Position numbers and translations under genes: made by a program | Notes under the pieces: model-generated | The model's database searches: none | What the model saw: only the letters and a program-made list of their open reading frames with translations | Told to the model about the DNA's origin: nothing | Part shown: positions 26,987 to 35,060 of the stretch, in pieces | Numbering within the stretch: position 1 is the stretch's first letter | How the letters are laid out: every line of letters starts with the position of its first letter | Origin: BOKV01 sp041742235 | GTDB lineage: Bacteria; Pseudomonadota; Alphaproteobacteria; Rhizobiales; Rhizobiaceae | Direction of reading: 5' to 3' | Assembly (NCBI GenBank): GCA_041742235.1 | Contig: JBGSJA010000158.1 | Span: forward strand, 1-47,848 | Length of the DNA stretch: 47,848 nt

Positions 26987-28506
26987 ACCACTTGATCGCC
27001 GCGCCGCTGCTGCTGCCGCCCCTGGTGGGCGCCGTCATGATCATCTCCATGCGCCATCACATCGAACTGGCGCGGGTGTTCTCGGTCGCAAGCATCGTCG
27101 CGCTGCTGGGCATCTCGGCGGGCCTGCTGGTTGAAAGCGGGACCGGCCAGATTCAGTCCTACCTTTTGGGCAACTGGCCGGCGCCATTCGGCATCGTGTT
27201 GATATTGGACCGGCTTTCCGCGCTGATGGTAACGCTTACCGCCTTCCTGGCCCTGCCGGTGGTGCTATATGCAATCGGCACGGACTGGGACAGGCGCGGC
27301 AAGCATTTTCACGCCCTGCTCCAGTTCCAGCTCATGGGACTGTTCGGCGCCTTCCTGACCGGCGATATCTTCAACCTCTTTGTCTTCTTCGAAATTCTCC
27401 TGATTGCCTCTTACGGGCTGATGATCCACGGCGCAGGCAAGCGGCGGCTGCAGGCCGGCGTGCAATACGTCGTCTACAATCTTCTGGGCTCGACGCTCTT
27501 TCTCTTCGCCCTCGGCGCCATATACGGCGCAACGGGTACGCTCAACATGGCCGACTTGTCGGTCCGGGTGGCCGACATGCCGCAGTCGGACACTGCGCTG
27601 ATCCGCGTGGCCGCAGTGCTACTGCTGCTGGTTTTCGCGGTAAAGGCCGCCCTGATGCCGCTGCATTTCTGGCTTCCGGCCACCTATGAGGAAGCGCCGG
27701 CGCCGGTCGCCGCCCTTTTCGCCGTCATGACCAAGGTCGGCGCCTATGCAATCCTGCGGGTCTTCACGTTGATCTTTGGGCCATCCGCAGCCGTTACGGA
27801 AGGACTTGTCGGCCCATGGCTCATCATTGCCGCCATGGTGACGCTGGCTCTGGGCATGACCGGGGTGCTGGGAGCAAGATCGCTGGGACGGATTGCGGCC
27901 TTCTCCGCAATCGGCTCCATGGGAACGCTGCTCATCGCAGTAGGCCTGTTCACCCCGCAGGCAACGACGGCAGCGCTCTATTACTTGATCCATTCGACGC
28001 TGGCAGGCGCGGCGCTGTTCCTGATTGTAGACCAGGTCCGGGCGCGGCGTGAGGGCATCGCAGACCATCTTGTTCCGGGTCCGCCAATGGCGATGAACGG
28101 GCTTGTGGCCGCCCTCTTCTTCGCCGTGGCCATCGGCATGGCAGGCATGCCGCCGTTTTCCGGTTTCGTGGGAAAGCTCCTCGTGCTGACTTCCGCGCGC
28201 GAGCACGAACTGGTCTGGCTGATCTGGACAGTGATACTGACGACGTCCCTGATGGCAGTGGTCGGCTTTGCCCGTGCCGGAAGCCTCGTTTTCTGGAAAA
28301 CGACGGAAGGCTCGGCTGCGACGTTGCAATCACCCCCGCAGAACCTAGCCTTGACGTCCATCGGCGCGCTGGTCGCGCTGGTCGTGCTCCTCACAGTTTC
28401 GGCCGGGCCGGTAACGCAGTTCCTGGGCGCAACCGCGGCGCAGATCCATGATCCCGCCGCATACCATGAGGCAGTGCTGCAGGATCATGGAGGCCAGCCC
28501 CGATGA
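26983..28506 (+). CDS. mrpD: Mrp antiporter subunit D
   Basis: A 507-residue, roughly 14-helix protein homologous to MrpD/PhaD and complex I NuoM/NuoN. Markers are FEILLIASYGLMIHG, KAALMPLHFWLPATYEEAP with the conserved Lys, and GMPPFSGFVGKLL. Together with MrpA it would form the proton and sodium pathways. ATGA overlaps link it to mrpC and mrpE. Confidence 0.93.
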   Translation: MNHLIAAPLLLPPLVGAVMIISMRHHIELARVFSVASIVALLGISAGLLVESGTGQIQSYLLGNWPAPFGIVLILDRLSALMVTLTAFLALPVVLYAIGTDWDRRGKHFHALLQFQLMGLFGAFLTGDIFNLFVFFEILLIASYGLMIHGAGKRRLQAGVQYVVYNLLGSTLFLFALGAIYGATGTLNMADLSVRVADMPQSDTALIRVAAVLLLLVFAVKAALMPLHFWLPATYEEAPAPVAALFAVMTKVGAYAILRVFTLIFGPSAAVTEGLVGPWLIIAAMVTLALGMTGVLGARSLGRIAAFSAIGSMGTLLIAVGLFTPQATTAALYYLIHSTLAGAALFLIVDQVRARREGIADHLVPGPPMAMNGLVAALFFAVAIGMAGMPPFSGFVGKLLVLTSAREHELVWLIWTVILTTSLMAVVGFARAGSLVFWKTTEGSAATLQSPPQNLALTSIGALVALVVLLTVSAGPVTQFLGATAAQIHDPAAYHEAVLQDHGGQPR

Positions 28507-28994
28507 TCAAGCGCCTCCTGCCGCACCCGTTGTTGACCTTGCTGCTCATCGTGGTGTGGCAAATGCTGGTGAACCAAGTAACGGCCGGCAGCCTGCTGCT
28601 GGGCGCGATACTGGGGATCGTGATTCCCATACTGACAGCACCTTACTGGCCCGACCGGCCCAAGCTGAAGCGCCCGCTGAAAATCATCGAATATGTTCTG
28701 ATCGTGATTTGGGACATTTGCGTCGCGAACATCGTTGTAGCGCGCATCATCCTGTTCCGGCGAAACGCGCAATTGCGCAGCAAATGGGTCACGATACCCC
28801 TCGACCTCAAGTCGCCGGAAGCGATTACCGTCCTGGCGGGAACGATCACCATGACGCCGGGCACGGTGACAAGTGATGTTTCGGCCTGCGGCAGGGCGCT
28901 GCTGGTCCATTGCCTGGACGCAGATAGCGTCGATGCGGTTCGCAACGAAATCAAGCACCGGTACGAACGCCGCCTGAAGGAGATTTTCGAATGA
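28503..28994 (+). CDS. mrpE: Mrp antiporter subunit E
   Basis: A 163-residue protein homologous to MrpE/PhaE, with two N-terminal hydrophobic segments (HPLLTLLLIVVWQMLVNQ and the following GSLLLGAILGIVIPIL) and a cytoplasmic domain containing SPEAITVLAGTITMTPGTVT and LLVHCLDAD. MrpE is needed for assembly of a stable, active complex. Coupled to mrpD and mrpF by 4-nt overlaps. Confidence 0.92.
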   Translation: MIKRLLPHPLLTLLLIVVWQMLVNQVTAGSLLLGAILGIVIPILTAPYWPDRPKLKRPLKIIEYVLIVIWDICVANIVVARIILFRRNAQLRSKWVTIPLDLKSPEAITVLAGTITMTPGTVTSDVSACGRALLVHCLDADSVDAVRNEIKHRYERRLKEIFE

Positions 28995-29260
28995 TGAGCA
29001 TGGCCCTTCATTTCGCCATCGGCAGCTTTGCGTTGGGACTGTTAATGAACATCTGGCGTATCGTGAAGGCGCCAAGTACCGGTGACAGGGTGCTGGCACT
29101 GGACACAATGGTGATCAACGGCATCGCGCTTGTCGTGCTCTACGGAATTTTTCAGAACACGACCGTCTATTTCGAGGTTTCGCTGGTCATCGCCATGGTC
29201 GGCTTCGTCTCGACGGTAGCCTATGCGCGCTACGTGTTGCGCGGCAATCTGATCGAGTGA
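28991..29260 (+). CDS. mrpF: Mrp antiporter subunit F
   Basis: An 89-residue three-helix subunit. The loop RIVKAPSTGDRVLALDTMVING after the first helix (partly quoted: PSTGDRVLALDT) is diagnostic for MrpF/PhaF. The Asp in this loop is important for transport in studied homologues. Two adjacent ATG codons could start it; the first overlaps the mrpE stop. Confidence 0.93.
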   Translation: MMSMALHFAIGSFALGLLMNIWRIVKAPSTGDRVLALDTMVINGIALVVLYGIFQNTTVYFEVSLVIAMVGFVSTVAYARYVLRGNLIE

Positions 29261-29267
29261 GGCGAAC

Positions 29268-29651
29268 ATGGAGCCCTGGCAGGAACTGCTGATCACATTC
29301 TTCCTTCTCGCGGCCGGCTTTTTTGGTCTCGTGGGATCCTTCGGGATGATCAAGCTGCCGAACCCGATGGCGCGCCTTCACGCGCCAACAAAGGCCACGA
29401 CCCTGGGCATTGGTGGCGTTTTGGTGGCATCGATGCTTCATTCGGTGTTCGTCACCGGGAGGTTCTCATTTCACGAACTGCTGATTACCCTTTTCCTGTT
29501 CCTGACCGCACCGATCAGCGCGCACTTCATTGCGAAGATGCAACTGCACGAGAATGTGCCACCCGAAACCCTGCCCGATACAGGCACCGGCAAGGGATGG
29601 GCAGGAGCAAGGGAGCAGGAGAGGATCGATAAAGCAACGCAAGCCGGTTGA
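29268..29651 (+). CDS. mrpG: Mrp antiporter subunit G
   Basis: A 127-residue three-helix subunit. GSFGMIKLPNPMARLHAPTKATTLGIGG (partly quoted: LPNPMARLHAPTKATTLG) is the MrpG/PhaG signature. The C-terminal tail after the third helix is longer than minimal and polar. It closes the mrpA(B)CDEFG operon, which exports Na+ (or K+ in some rhizobial systems) in exchange for protons for alkaline and salt tolerance. A 153-base convergent gap follows with no clear terminator seen. Confidence 0.92.
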   Translation: MEPWQELLITFFLLAAGFFGLVGSFGMIKLPNPMARLHAPTKATTLGIGGVLVASMLHSVFVTGRFSFHELLITLFLFLTAPISAHFIAKMQLHENVPPETLPDTGTGKGWAGAREQERIDKATQAG

Positions 29652-29804
29652 CAGCGCGGCGATGCGGCCCTTCCAGAAGCAGCCTCGTGTCGAACACATC
29701 GGCAAGCCGGTAGCTTTCGGCACAACGCCCCGGCATAAAGCGATCTACTTGCAAGCCGTCAGCCGCGGGATTCGACAAGCGCGACTGCCGTATGATCTGG
29801 CTGG

Positions 29805-31031
29805 TTATCGATCCGTGGAATATTGTTCCAAAAGAAACTTCTTTACGGATTCGTTTGTGGTCAAGGCAATTGCCCGTTGAAGGGCCTCGTCGGCCACGCT
29901 TTGCTGCCCTGACAATCGGGCGATCCTGCTTCGGGCGACCCAGAACGGTTGATGGCCTTCCACGCGTGAAACCGGGAGGGAGTCAAGTTCGGCAAGGGCC
30001 GCGAGCGGGTCATCCGCCTCGGCGATTACGACGGCTCGCCCTATGCGCGCGCCGATGCTGTCGGCTTGGGCTACCAGAAGGTCATACAATGTGCGCAACG
30101 CCTTGTAGTTCAACTGCCCGGTGATCGGACGCTGTATGTGGATCGACTGGATTGCCGCCTCGCACTGAAAGCGACCGAAGCGCCCGCACCGCGCGGCAGC
30201 GGTCAATAGCCTTTCTGCCTCGATGATCCGGTCGCGATCCCAAAGCCGGGCGTCCTGCCGATCGAGAGGAACAAAGCGCCCCGCCTCGTCGCGCCGTGCA
30301 TTCCTGCGTGCCGAACAATAAAGCATCAAAGCCAACAGCCCCTTCGGCTCGGGTTCCTCCGGCATCAGCACAACGAGCAGGCGGGCCAGCCAGATCGCCT
30401 CACCCGACAGGGACCCGGGTGCTTCGGGACGGTCGAGGGTATCCCAGCCTTCTCCGAAAGCGGCATAGACGGCCTCGAGCACAGCCTCCAACCGATCTGG
30501 CAGGTCTGCTGCCTCGGGAAGGGCAAAGCGCAGACCTGCATCGCGTATGCGTGCCTTTGCCCGCACAAGGCGCTGCGACATCGCAGCGTGTTCGACGAGG
30601 AAGGCACGCGCTATGCGCACGGCATCAAGTCCCAGAACCGACTGCAGGATCAATGCCGTCCGTGCGGAAGTATTGATTGCCGGGTGGGCGCATACGAACA
30701 TCAGGTCCAGACGGCGGTCCCGTGTGGCGTTCTCCGGCTCTTCCAGATCGAGGTTTCGGACCAGCTCCGGCTCAGCCTCTTGCCGTAACTGGCGGGCGCG
30801 AACCTCATTCTTTTGCCGGTTGCGCGCCGCGGTCAGGAGCCAGGCATCAGGATTGGCCGGCACGCCACTGACCGGCCAGGCCCGCAGCGCCGATACCAGT
30901 GCCTCGGACAAGGCATCCTCGGCGGCGGCGATGTCCCTGTTGCGGGCAGCCAGCATTGCAACCAGCTTGCCATAGCTGGCACGGGCCGCCCGCTCGGCGG
31001 CCCGGTACGCGAGGTCATCGGTCTCGATCAC
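29805..31031 (-). CDS. ECF sigma factor with long C-terminal extension (ECF42-like)
   Basis: A 408-residue extracytoplasmic-function sigma factor. Region 2 is near the N-terminus (AARNRDIAAAEDALSEAL, DAWLLTAARNRQKN), region 4 lies around residues 105-150 (LILQSVLGLDAVRIARAF, MSQRLVRAKARI), and about 230 helical residues follow, matching the TPR-like extension of the ECF42 group (DUF6596). ECF42 factors lack an anti-sigma factor and are encoded beside DGPF proteins, as here. The start is GTG 31031, overlapping the upstream stop codon as GTGA; longer in-frame starts would run inside the DGPF gene. Confidence 0.88.
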   Translation of the reverse strand: MIETDDLAYRAAERAARASYGKLVAMLAARNRDIAAAEDALSEALVSALRAWPVSGVPANPDAWLLTAARNRQKNEVRARQLRQEAEPELVRNLDLEEPENATRDRRLDLMFVCAHPAINTSARTALILQSVLGLDAVRIARAFLVEHAAMSQRLVRAKARIRDAGLRFALPEAADLPDRLEAVLEAVYAAFGEGWDTLDRPEAPGSLSGEAIWLARLLVVLMPEEPEPKGLLALMLYCSARRNARRDEAGRFVPLDRQDARLWDRDRIIEAERLLTAAARCGRFGRFQCEAAIQSIHIQRPITGQLNYKALRTLYDLLVAQADSIGARIGRAVVIAEADDPLAALAELDSLPVSRVEGHQPFWVARSRIARLSGQQSVADEALQRAIALTTNESVKKFLLEQYSTDR

Positions 31032-31396
31032 GATCCGGGCGCAGGCATCGGAGGCATGACGGGCCGCACTTCCACCGATGCTGTCAGCGCCGAAGGCGAC
31101 ATGGCGGCCCAATTCAGCGCCGCGTCGAGGTCTGGCGCCTCGATCACGAAATAGCCGCCGAGTTGCTCCTTCGTGTCGGCGAAAGGGCCATCCTCGACAC
31201 TACGCTTGCCGTCCCGGATACGCAGGGTCGTGGCCGTGTGAGGGCCCTCAAGCCCATCGCCCTTTACAATGACGCCGGCCTTGGCCATGGCGCCGATGAA
31301 GGCGTTCCATCCGCCCCAATATTCGCCGGACCGGGACGGGTCAGCACGGCGGCCAAAGTCTTCGGCGGTCTCATTCAAAATCAGCATGAATTGCAT
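31028..31396 (-). CDS. DGPF/YCII-domain protein
   Basis: A 122-residue ferredoxin-fold protein of the YCII/DGPF group. The name-giving motif is seen in EDGPFADTKEQLGGYFVI, and the N-terminus MQFMLILNET is typical. A GGAG site precedes the ATG. It is translationally coupled to the ECF42-like sigma gene. In other bacteria DGPF genes are both neighbours and targets of ECF42 factors; biochemical function is not established. Confidence 0.9.
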   Translation of the reverse strand: MQFMLILNETAEDFGRRADPSRSGEYWGGWNAFIGAMAKAGVIVKGDGLEGPHTATTLRIRDGKRSVEDGPFADTKEQLGGYFVIEAPDLDAALNWAAMSPSALTASVEVRPVMPPMPAPGS

Positions 31397-31443
31397 GGTG
31401 GCAGCTCCTTTTCCTGAACAATATCACGGCTTCGATGCCAAGG

Positions 31444-31887
31444 TTACATGCGCACCGCCGAATGGCGGCTCGTGGCAAACAATGCGCCCGCGATGGCGAC
31501 AACGAGCGTCAGGATGATCACTTGCGGTAAGCCCATCGCGGCAAAGATCCCATGGACCCAGTCACCGATCCAGAGCGCCAAATAGGCTGCCAGTGAGATG
31601 GCCAGGACTGCGGCCGCCAAGCGGTGGCGCAGCAGCAGCAAGGCGCTGCCCACAAGGCCACCGGTGACACCGAGGGCGAATGCCAGTGTCATCCATGCCG
31701 GATATCCAGTCATCACCGACGCTTGTTCCGGCGTGAGCCCCGAGGCGACAAGGCTGTCGGTAGTCGCTGTAATGGAACCCGCGAACTGGACGGCGCCAAA
31801 AAGGTTCCAGGCGATGCCTCCGAGTGCAACGCCGATCGGCCAGAGCGGGCCTTTGGAAAGGGATGTAGGCATGGGAAGTGTGGTCAT
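31444..31887 (-). CDS. Four-helix membrane protein of unknown function
   Basis: A 147-residue protein with four predicted membrane segments (near residues 16-36, 65-87, 90-110 and 118-138), including GGIAWNLFGAVQFAGSI, and a conserved-looking TGYPAWMTLAFALGV stretch. A strong GGAGG site lies six bases before the ATG. It is 47 bases upstream of the DGPF gene on the same strand, so it may head the DGPF-sigma transcript. Family not recognised. Confidence 0.65.
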   Translation of the reverse strand: MTTLPMPTSLSKGPLWPIGVALGGIAWNLFGAVQFAGSITATTDSLVASGLTPEQASVMTGYPAWMTLAFALGVTGGLVGSALLLLRHRLAAAVLAISLAAYLALWIGDWVHGIFAAMGLPQVIILTLVVAIAGALFATSRHSAVRM

Positions 31888-32322
31888 GGGTGCCTCCGTG
31901 GCTCATGAAGCGTCCGTTATGAATGCTTCTGACACGATGACACGCGAAGCTCGCCGATTTCGACACGGCGCGCGAAAAATTCATTCGTGATGAAAACAGT
32001 TTGTCAGCAGCGGCAATCTCTGGCTGAGGGGGCGGCCCCTATGCGCGCCACCCTGCCGGACATGGTGGCCCGCAACTCAGGACGAGTCCTCAAAGTCACC
32101 TCGACCACCGCCGAGTTGCCGGGCCTGTTGCAGGCGATCTGTTTCGCTTCCAGGGGGCGGGCCCGTTATCCACACTTCTCCAGTCATTCAGACTGGACTA
32201 TCTTGATGAGGGTCGGTCGCAATGGACTTGGCCGTGTCCGATCAGGAGCATGTTCCTTTCCGTTGCACGTTTCGCCACCTCACCGGGCATGCCCGTTCTG
32301 ACAACCCGCATCGGAACACAAC
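31888..32322. other. Divergent intergenic region with a gene remnant
   Basis: This 435-base gap separates the membrane protein gene (leftward) from the AraC-type gene (rightward). It should contain both promoters. Its middle holds the short-chain dehydrogenase remnant listed separately; no other gene is seen. Confidence 0.5.
32041..32160 (+). pseudogene. Remnant of a short-chain dehydrogenase (SDR) gene
   Basis: The frame starting at 32041 reads LPDMVARNSGRVLKVTS and then LPGLLQAICFASRG, which aligns with the middle of classical SDR enzymes (LPxMVARxSGRxLNVxS ... AVYYASKA). The catalytic Tyr-x-x-x-Lys has become Cys-x-x-x-Arg, and neither the Rossmann start (TGxxxGxG) nor the C-terminal part can be found around it. 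It is therefore a decayed fragment, about 40 codons long, not a working gene. Confidence 0.6.
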
Positions 32323-33183
32323 GTGCAGAACGAGCAGACTGGATCAGGCGCACAAACCGTCATTGTAGCAGCGATACCTGCCACGCTCGCGGGGCTGGTT
32401 TCCAGGATCACCTGCTACGATGCAAACGGAACGGGCAGTAGCGGCGACCGCGAAATCGCCTCCTTTGTCGTACCGGTCATATTCAGCTTCGCCGACCCGT
32501 TCCGGATAGCCTTCGACCGCCCTCCAGTCCTTGATGAGCGGATCGGCAGCTGCGTTTCCGGCCTGCATCCGGGCTATGTCGATATCGCCTATGGCGGCCC
32601 GGTCGCCTGCGTCCAGATCGACCTCACGCCGCTCGGCGCAGGCCTCTTCTTCCGCCGCCCGATGTCGGATTTCGCAACGCGCCTCGTACCGTTGGAGGAT
32701 GTCGGGGATCCTGCCCTGATCGGCTTGCGCGAGCAGCTTGGCGCATCGAGGACGCGGCCCGAGCGGTTGAGGATCACTGTGGCATTTCTCGAGCAGCGGC
32801 TGCTTGGCCAGCCCGTCGATCCGGAGGCCGCCTTTATCTGGTCGGCGATCCAGCGCAGCCGTGGCGCGCTGCGGATCGACCGGTTGACTGATGATCTTGG
32901 CTGGAGCCGCAAGCGCCTTGCCGCACATGCCCGCGACGCGTTCGGGCTCACGCCCAAGCGGCTGGCCCTGATCGCACGATTTCGCCACGCCATTGAACTT
33001 GCAAACACGGTAAACCGCCCGGATTGGTCCGGCATCGCGTTCGACTGCGGTTATGCCGATCAGGCGCATCTGGTGCGCGACTTCGCCATGTTCGCCGGCG
33101 CGCCTCCGGAACGGTGGCGCAACAACTTCACCGAGCCCTCCCCGAAACAAATCTTCAATCCATCCATGGGCGTCCACGGCTAA
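32323..33183 (+). CDS. AraC-family transcriptional regulator
   Basis: A 286-residue regulator. The N-terminal part (about 1-150) resembles the DUF6597-type sensor domain of small AraC regulators, with VCIQIDLTPLGAG-like sequence (here VACVQIDLTPLGAGLFF). The C-terminal two-helix-turn-helix domain spans about 180-270: IDRLTDDLGWSRKRLAAHARDAFGLTPKR and GIAFDCGYADQAHLVRDF (partly quoted: CGYADQAHLVRDF). GTG 32323 is the only good start. The VOC-protein gene follows by 33 bases on the same strand and is the likely target or partner. Confidence 0.85.
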   Translation: MQNEQTGSGAQTVIVAAIPATLAGLVSRITCYDANGTGSSGDREIASFVVPVIFSFADPFRIAFDRPPVLDERIGSCVSGLHPGYVDIAYGGPVACVQIDLTPLGAGLFFRRPMSDFATRLVPLEDVGDPALIGLREQLGASRTRPERLRITVAFLEQRLLGQPVDPEAAFIWSAIQRSRGALRIDRLTDDLGWSRKRLAAHARDAFGLTPKRLALIARFRHAIELANTVNRPDWSGIAFDCGYADQAHLVRDFAMFAGAPPERWRNNFTEPSPKQIFNPSMGVHG

Positions 33184-33216
33184 ACATTGGTGACGCCACA
33201 AACATGGAGGTTGAAA

Positions 33217-33618
33217 ATGACCGAGGCCCCGAGGATATACCCCACCTTCCGCTACCGTGACCCAGCAGCCATGATCGCCTGGTTATGCGATACCGTCGGC
33301 TTCACCGTCCATGCCCGCCATCCGGCCACGGGCGAAGTGGCCCATGCCGAGTTGGCCTACGGGTCGTCCATGATCATGCTCGGTGCAGTCCGCGACGACG
33401 CGTATGGCGCACTTGTCGGTGCTCCGGGGCAGGACGGCGGCAAGTCCATCTATGTCGCGGTCGAGAATGTGGACGAACTGCACAACCGGGTTGCCGCCTC
33501 CGGCGTCGTGATCGAGGAAGGGCTGGTCGACAGGGACTACGGTAGCCGCGAGTTCACCTGCCGCGACCGGGAGGGCAACCTGTGGTGCTTCGGCACCTAC
33601 TGGCCGAAGACGCAATAG
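33217..33618 (+). CDS. VOC-superfamily (glyoxalase/bleomycin resistance-like) protein
   Basis: A 133-residue single-chain VOC protein: two beta-alpha-beta-beta-beta modules, with YPTFRYRDPAAMIAWL at the start and YGSREFTCRDREGNLWCFGTYW at the end (partly quoted: FTCRDREGNLWCFGTYW). The final Glu-containing EGNLW motif is usual for this group. GGAGG six bases before ATG 33217 picks this start over an earlier in-frame GTG. It is probably co-transcribed with the AraC regulator. Substrate unknown. Confidence 0.88.
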   Translation: MTEAPRIYPTFRYRDPAAMIAWLCDTVGFTVHARHPATGEVAHAELAYGSSMIMLGAVRDDAYGALVGAPGQDGGKSIYVAVENVDELHNRVAASGVVIEEGLVDRDYGSREFTCRDREGNLWCFGTYWPKTQ

Positions 33619-33680
33619 GCGGGTGTTCCGGTCGAGGCCTATATCGGCGGCGGGCCGGTTTGTGAGATCGGCGCGCCGTT

Positions 33681-34184
33681 CTAGGCCTGAACTAGCGGCT
33701 TGGCGCCTGAAGAAGAAATGTTTGTGGCTGCGGGCGGCACTTTCCGCAGATCAGCCCTGAGCCGGTTCGGCACGCCATCGCTCAAGGCCGCGTCCAGCCG
33801 CGCGTGGGTCTCCCGCCAGGCCGGCAGAGCCGCCTGCAGATGCGCCACGCCATCCGCCGTAATCTGGACCAGGCGGCTGCGGCGGTCCTCGTTGTCAGGC
33901 CTGACATGCACGAGCCCCCTTCGTTCCAACGGCTTGAGAGCCGCAGTCAGGGACGTCCGATCCATGGCGAGGAAGGGCGCCAGGGCGCTGATGCTGGGCG
34001 GTTCGGGACGGTTGAGCGCCATCAGCAGCGAGAACTGCCCGTTGTTAAGCCCGAAGGGTCGGAGCGCATTATCGAACAGCCGCGCCAGCGCCCGCGCCGC
34101 ACGCTGCGTGTGCAGACACAGACAGGTCTCGGCGACATGAACAACGATATCTCGGTCGAACGGCTTGGCTATGGACTCGGTCAT
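33681..34184 (-). CDS. MarR-family transcriptional regulator
   Basis: A 167-residue winged-helix regulator. MarR features: N-terminal dimer helix (TQRAARALARLFDNAL), LNNGQFSLLMAL, recognition region SISALAPFLAMDRTSLTAALKPLERRGLV (partly quoted: LAMDRTSLTAALKPLERRG) and wing DRRSRLVQITADG. Two cysteines (CLCLHTQRAA) near the N-terminus could be redox-active, which is inference. It is divergent from a VOC gene, with a perfect palindrome just upstream of its start. Confidence 0.88.
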   Translation of the reverse strand: MTESIAKPFDRDIVVHVAETCLCLHTQRAARALARLFDNALRPFGLNNGQFSLLMALNRPEPPSISALAPFLAMDRTSLTAALKPLERRGLVHVRPDNEDRRSRLVQITADGVAHLQAALPAWRETHARLDAALSDGVPNRLRADLRKVPPAATNISSSGAKPLVQA

Positions 34185-34189
34185 GATAG

Positions 34190-34201
34190 GTTGATATCAA
34201 C
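34190..34201. promoter_or_regulatory. Perfect palindrome at divergent MarR/VOC promoter
   Basis: GTTGATATCAAC is a perfect 12-bp palindrome five bases upstream of the MarR start codon, in the 114-base gap shared with the VOC gene. MarR proteins bind palindromes of this size and commonly repress themselves and the divergent gene. A partial copy, GTTGATATCG, occurs at 35031-35040 at the end of the third gene on the other side. Confidence 0.5.
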
Positions 34202-34298
34202 TTAAATAACGATGATCAATGCTGCGCATTCTCGCAGGCCTTCAACCGCAAAGATTGAGGCGGTTGCAGTGGCAGACATCATGCAAGGAGACGAACAC

Positions 34299-34718
34299 AT
34301 GTTGAAACCGCAGTTCTACCTGTTCTTCAACGGCGACTGCCTCAAGGCCATGACACACTACGCCAAGATTTTTGGCGGAAACATCGAGGGCGTCTTCCTG
34401 AACAAGGATGTCGCCTCGTCTGACGAGCGAATGCCAGGCGGGGACGACATGGTGATGAACCTCGTCCTGCGGCTTGGCGATACCCTGATGATGGCTTCCG
34501 ACAATTCTGAGGAGATGTACGAGCGGCCACAGGGCTTCCGCATCCAGATCGAAACGCCATCAGCGGGTGAGTTCGACCGGGTCTTCGCCGCGCTGGCCGA
34601 AGGGGCGCGTGATGTCCCCATGCCGCCGGGCGAGACATTCTGGGCCGAGCGCTTTGCCATGTTCACCGACAGGTTCGGGACGCCATGGATGCTGAACTTC
34701 ACCGGATCGCGGGCATGA
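34299..34718 (+). CDS. VOC-family protein, PhnB-like
   Basis: A 139-residue protein of the PhnB/'3-demethylubiquinone-9 methyltransferase-like' VOC group: QFYLFFNGDCLKAMTHYAKIFGG at the start (partly quoted: LFFNGDCLKAMTHYAKIFGG), PGGDDMVMNLVLRLGD in the middle and the closing FWAERFAMFTDRFGTPWMLNF. CAAGGAG eight bases before ATG 34299 picks this start; the earlier in-frame ATG at 34212 lies within the promoter region. Divergent from the MarR regulator and probably controlled by it. Confidence 0.88.
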   Translation: MLKPQFYLFFNGDCLKAMTHYAKIFGGNIEGVFLNKDVASSDERMPGGDDMVMNLVLRLGDTLMMASDNSEEMYERPQGFRIQIETPSAGEFDRVFAALAEGARDVPMPPGETFWAERFAMFTDRFGTPWMLNFTGSRA

Positions 34719-34729
34719 GGCAGGGACCA

Positions 34730-35035
34730 ATGTCTGACGACAAGATCGAGATCGAGAACTTCACCTCGCCGGGCCGAACGGAGCGTGTGAACCGCGCGAA
34801 GTACGAAGCGATGCGGGAGGCTTTGCTGGCAGTCCTGCCGGACACATCGCCTGGCCTCAAGGTGCCCGAGGCCAAGTCTGCGCTCCTGCCCCTGCTACCG
34901 GACACCCTGTTTCCCGGCTGTGACAAGGCCGGTTGGTGGCTGAAGGCAGTGCAGTTGGACCTTGAAGCCAAGGGGATCATCAGGCGCGAACCGTCCAAGC
35001 CCGTGAAACTTTACCGGGCAGAGGTCCAAAGTTGA
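34730..35035 (+). CDS. Small DUF6958-like protein
   Basis: A 101-residue protein resembling the uncharacterised DUF6958 group: KIEIENFTSPGRTERVNRAKY at the start (partly quoted: IEIENFTSPGRTERVN), LLPDTLFPGCDKAGWWLKAVQLDLEA in the centre (partly quoted: FPGCDKAGWWLKAVQLDLE) and a basic C-terminus. It looks like a small winged-helix-type fold, but this is a guess. ATG 34730 follows GGCAGGG, 11 bases after the VOC stop, so the two genes are probably one transcript. Confidence 0.7.
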   Translation: MSDDKIEIENFTSPGRTERVNRAKYEAMREALLAVLPDTSPGLKVPEAKSALLPLLPDTLFPGCDKAGWWLKAVQLDLEAKGIIRREPSKPVKLYRAEVQS

Positions 35036-35060
35036 TATCGCTGTCAAAGCGCCTAGAAGG

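Noticed and set aside
29530..29880. 116-codon plus-strand frame overlapping the end of mrpG
   Set aside because: No family match, overlaps two real genes at both ends and lacks a good ribosome site.
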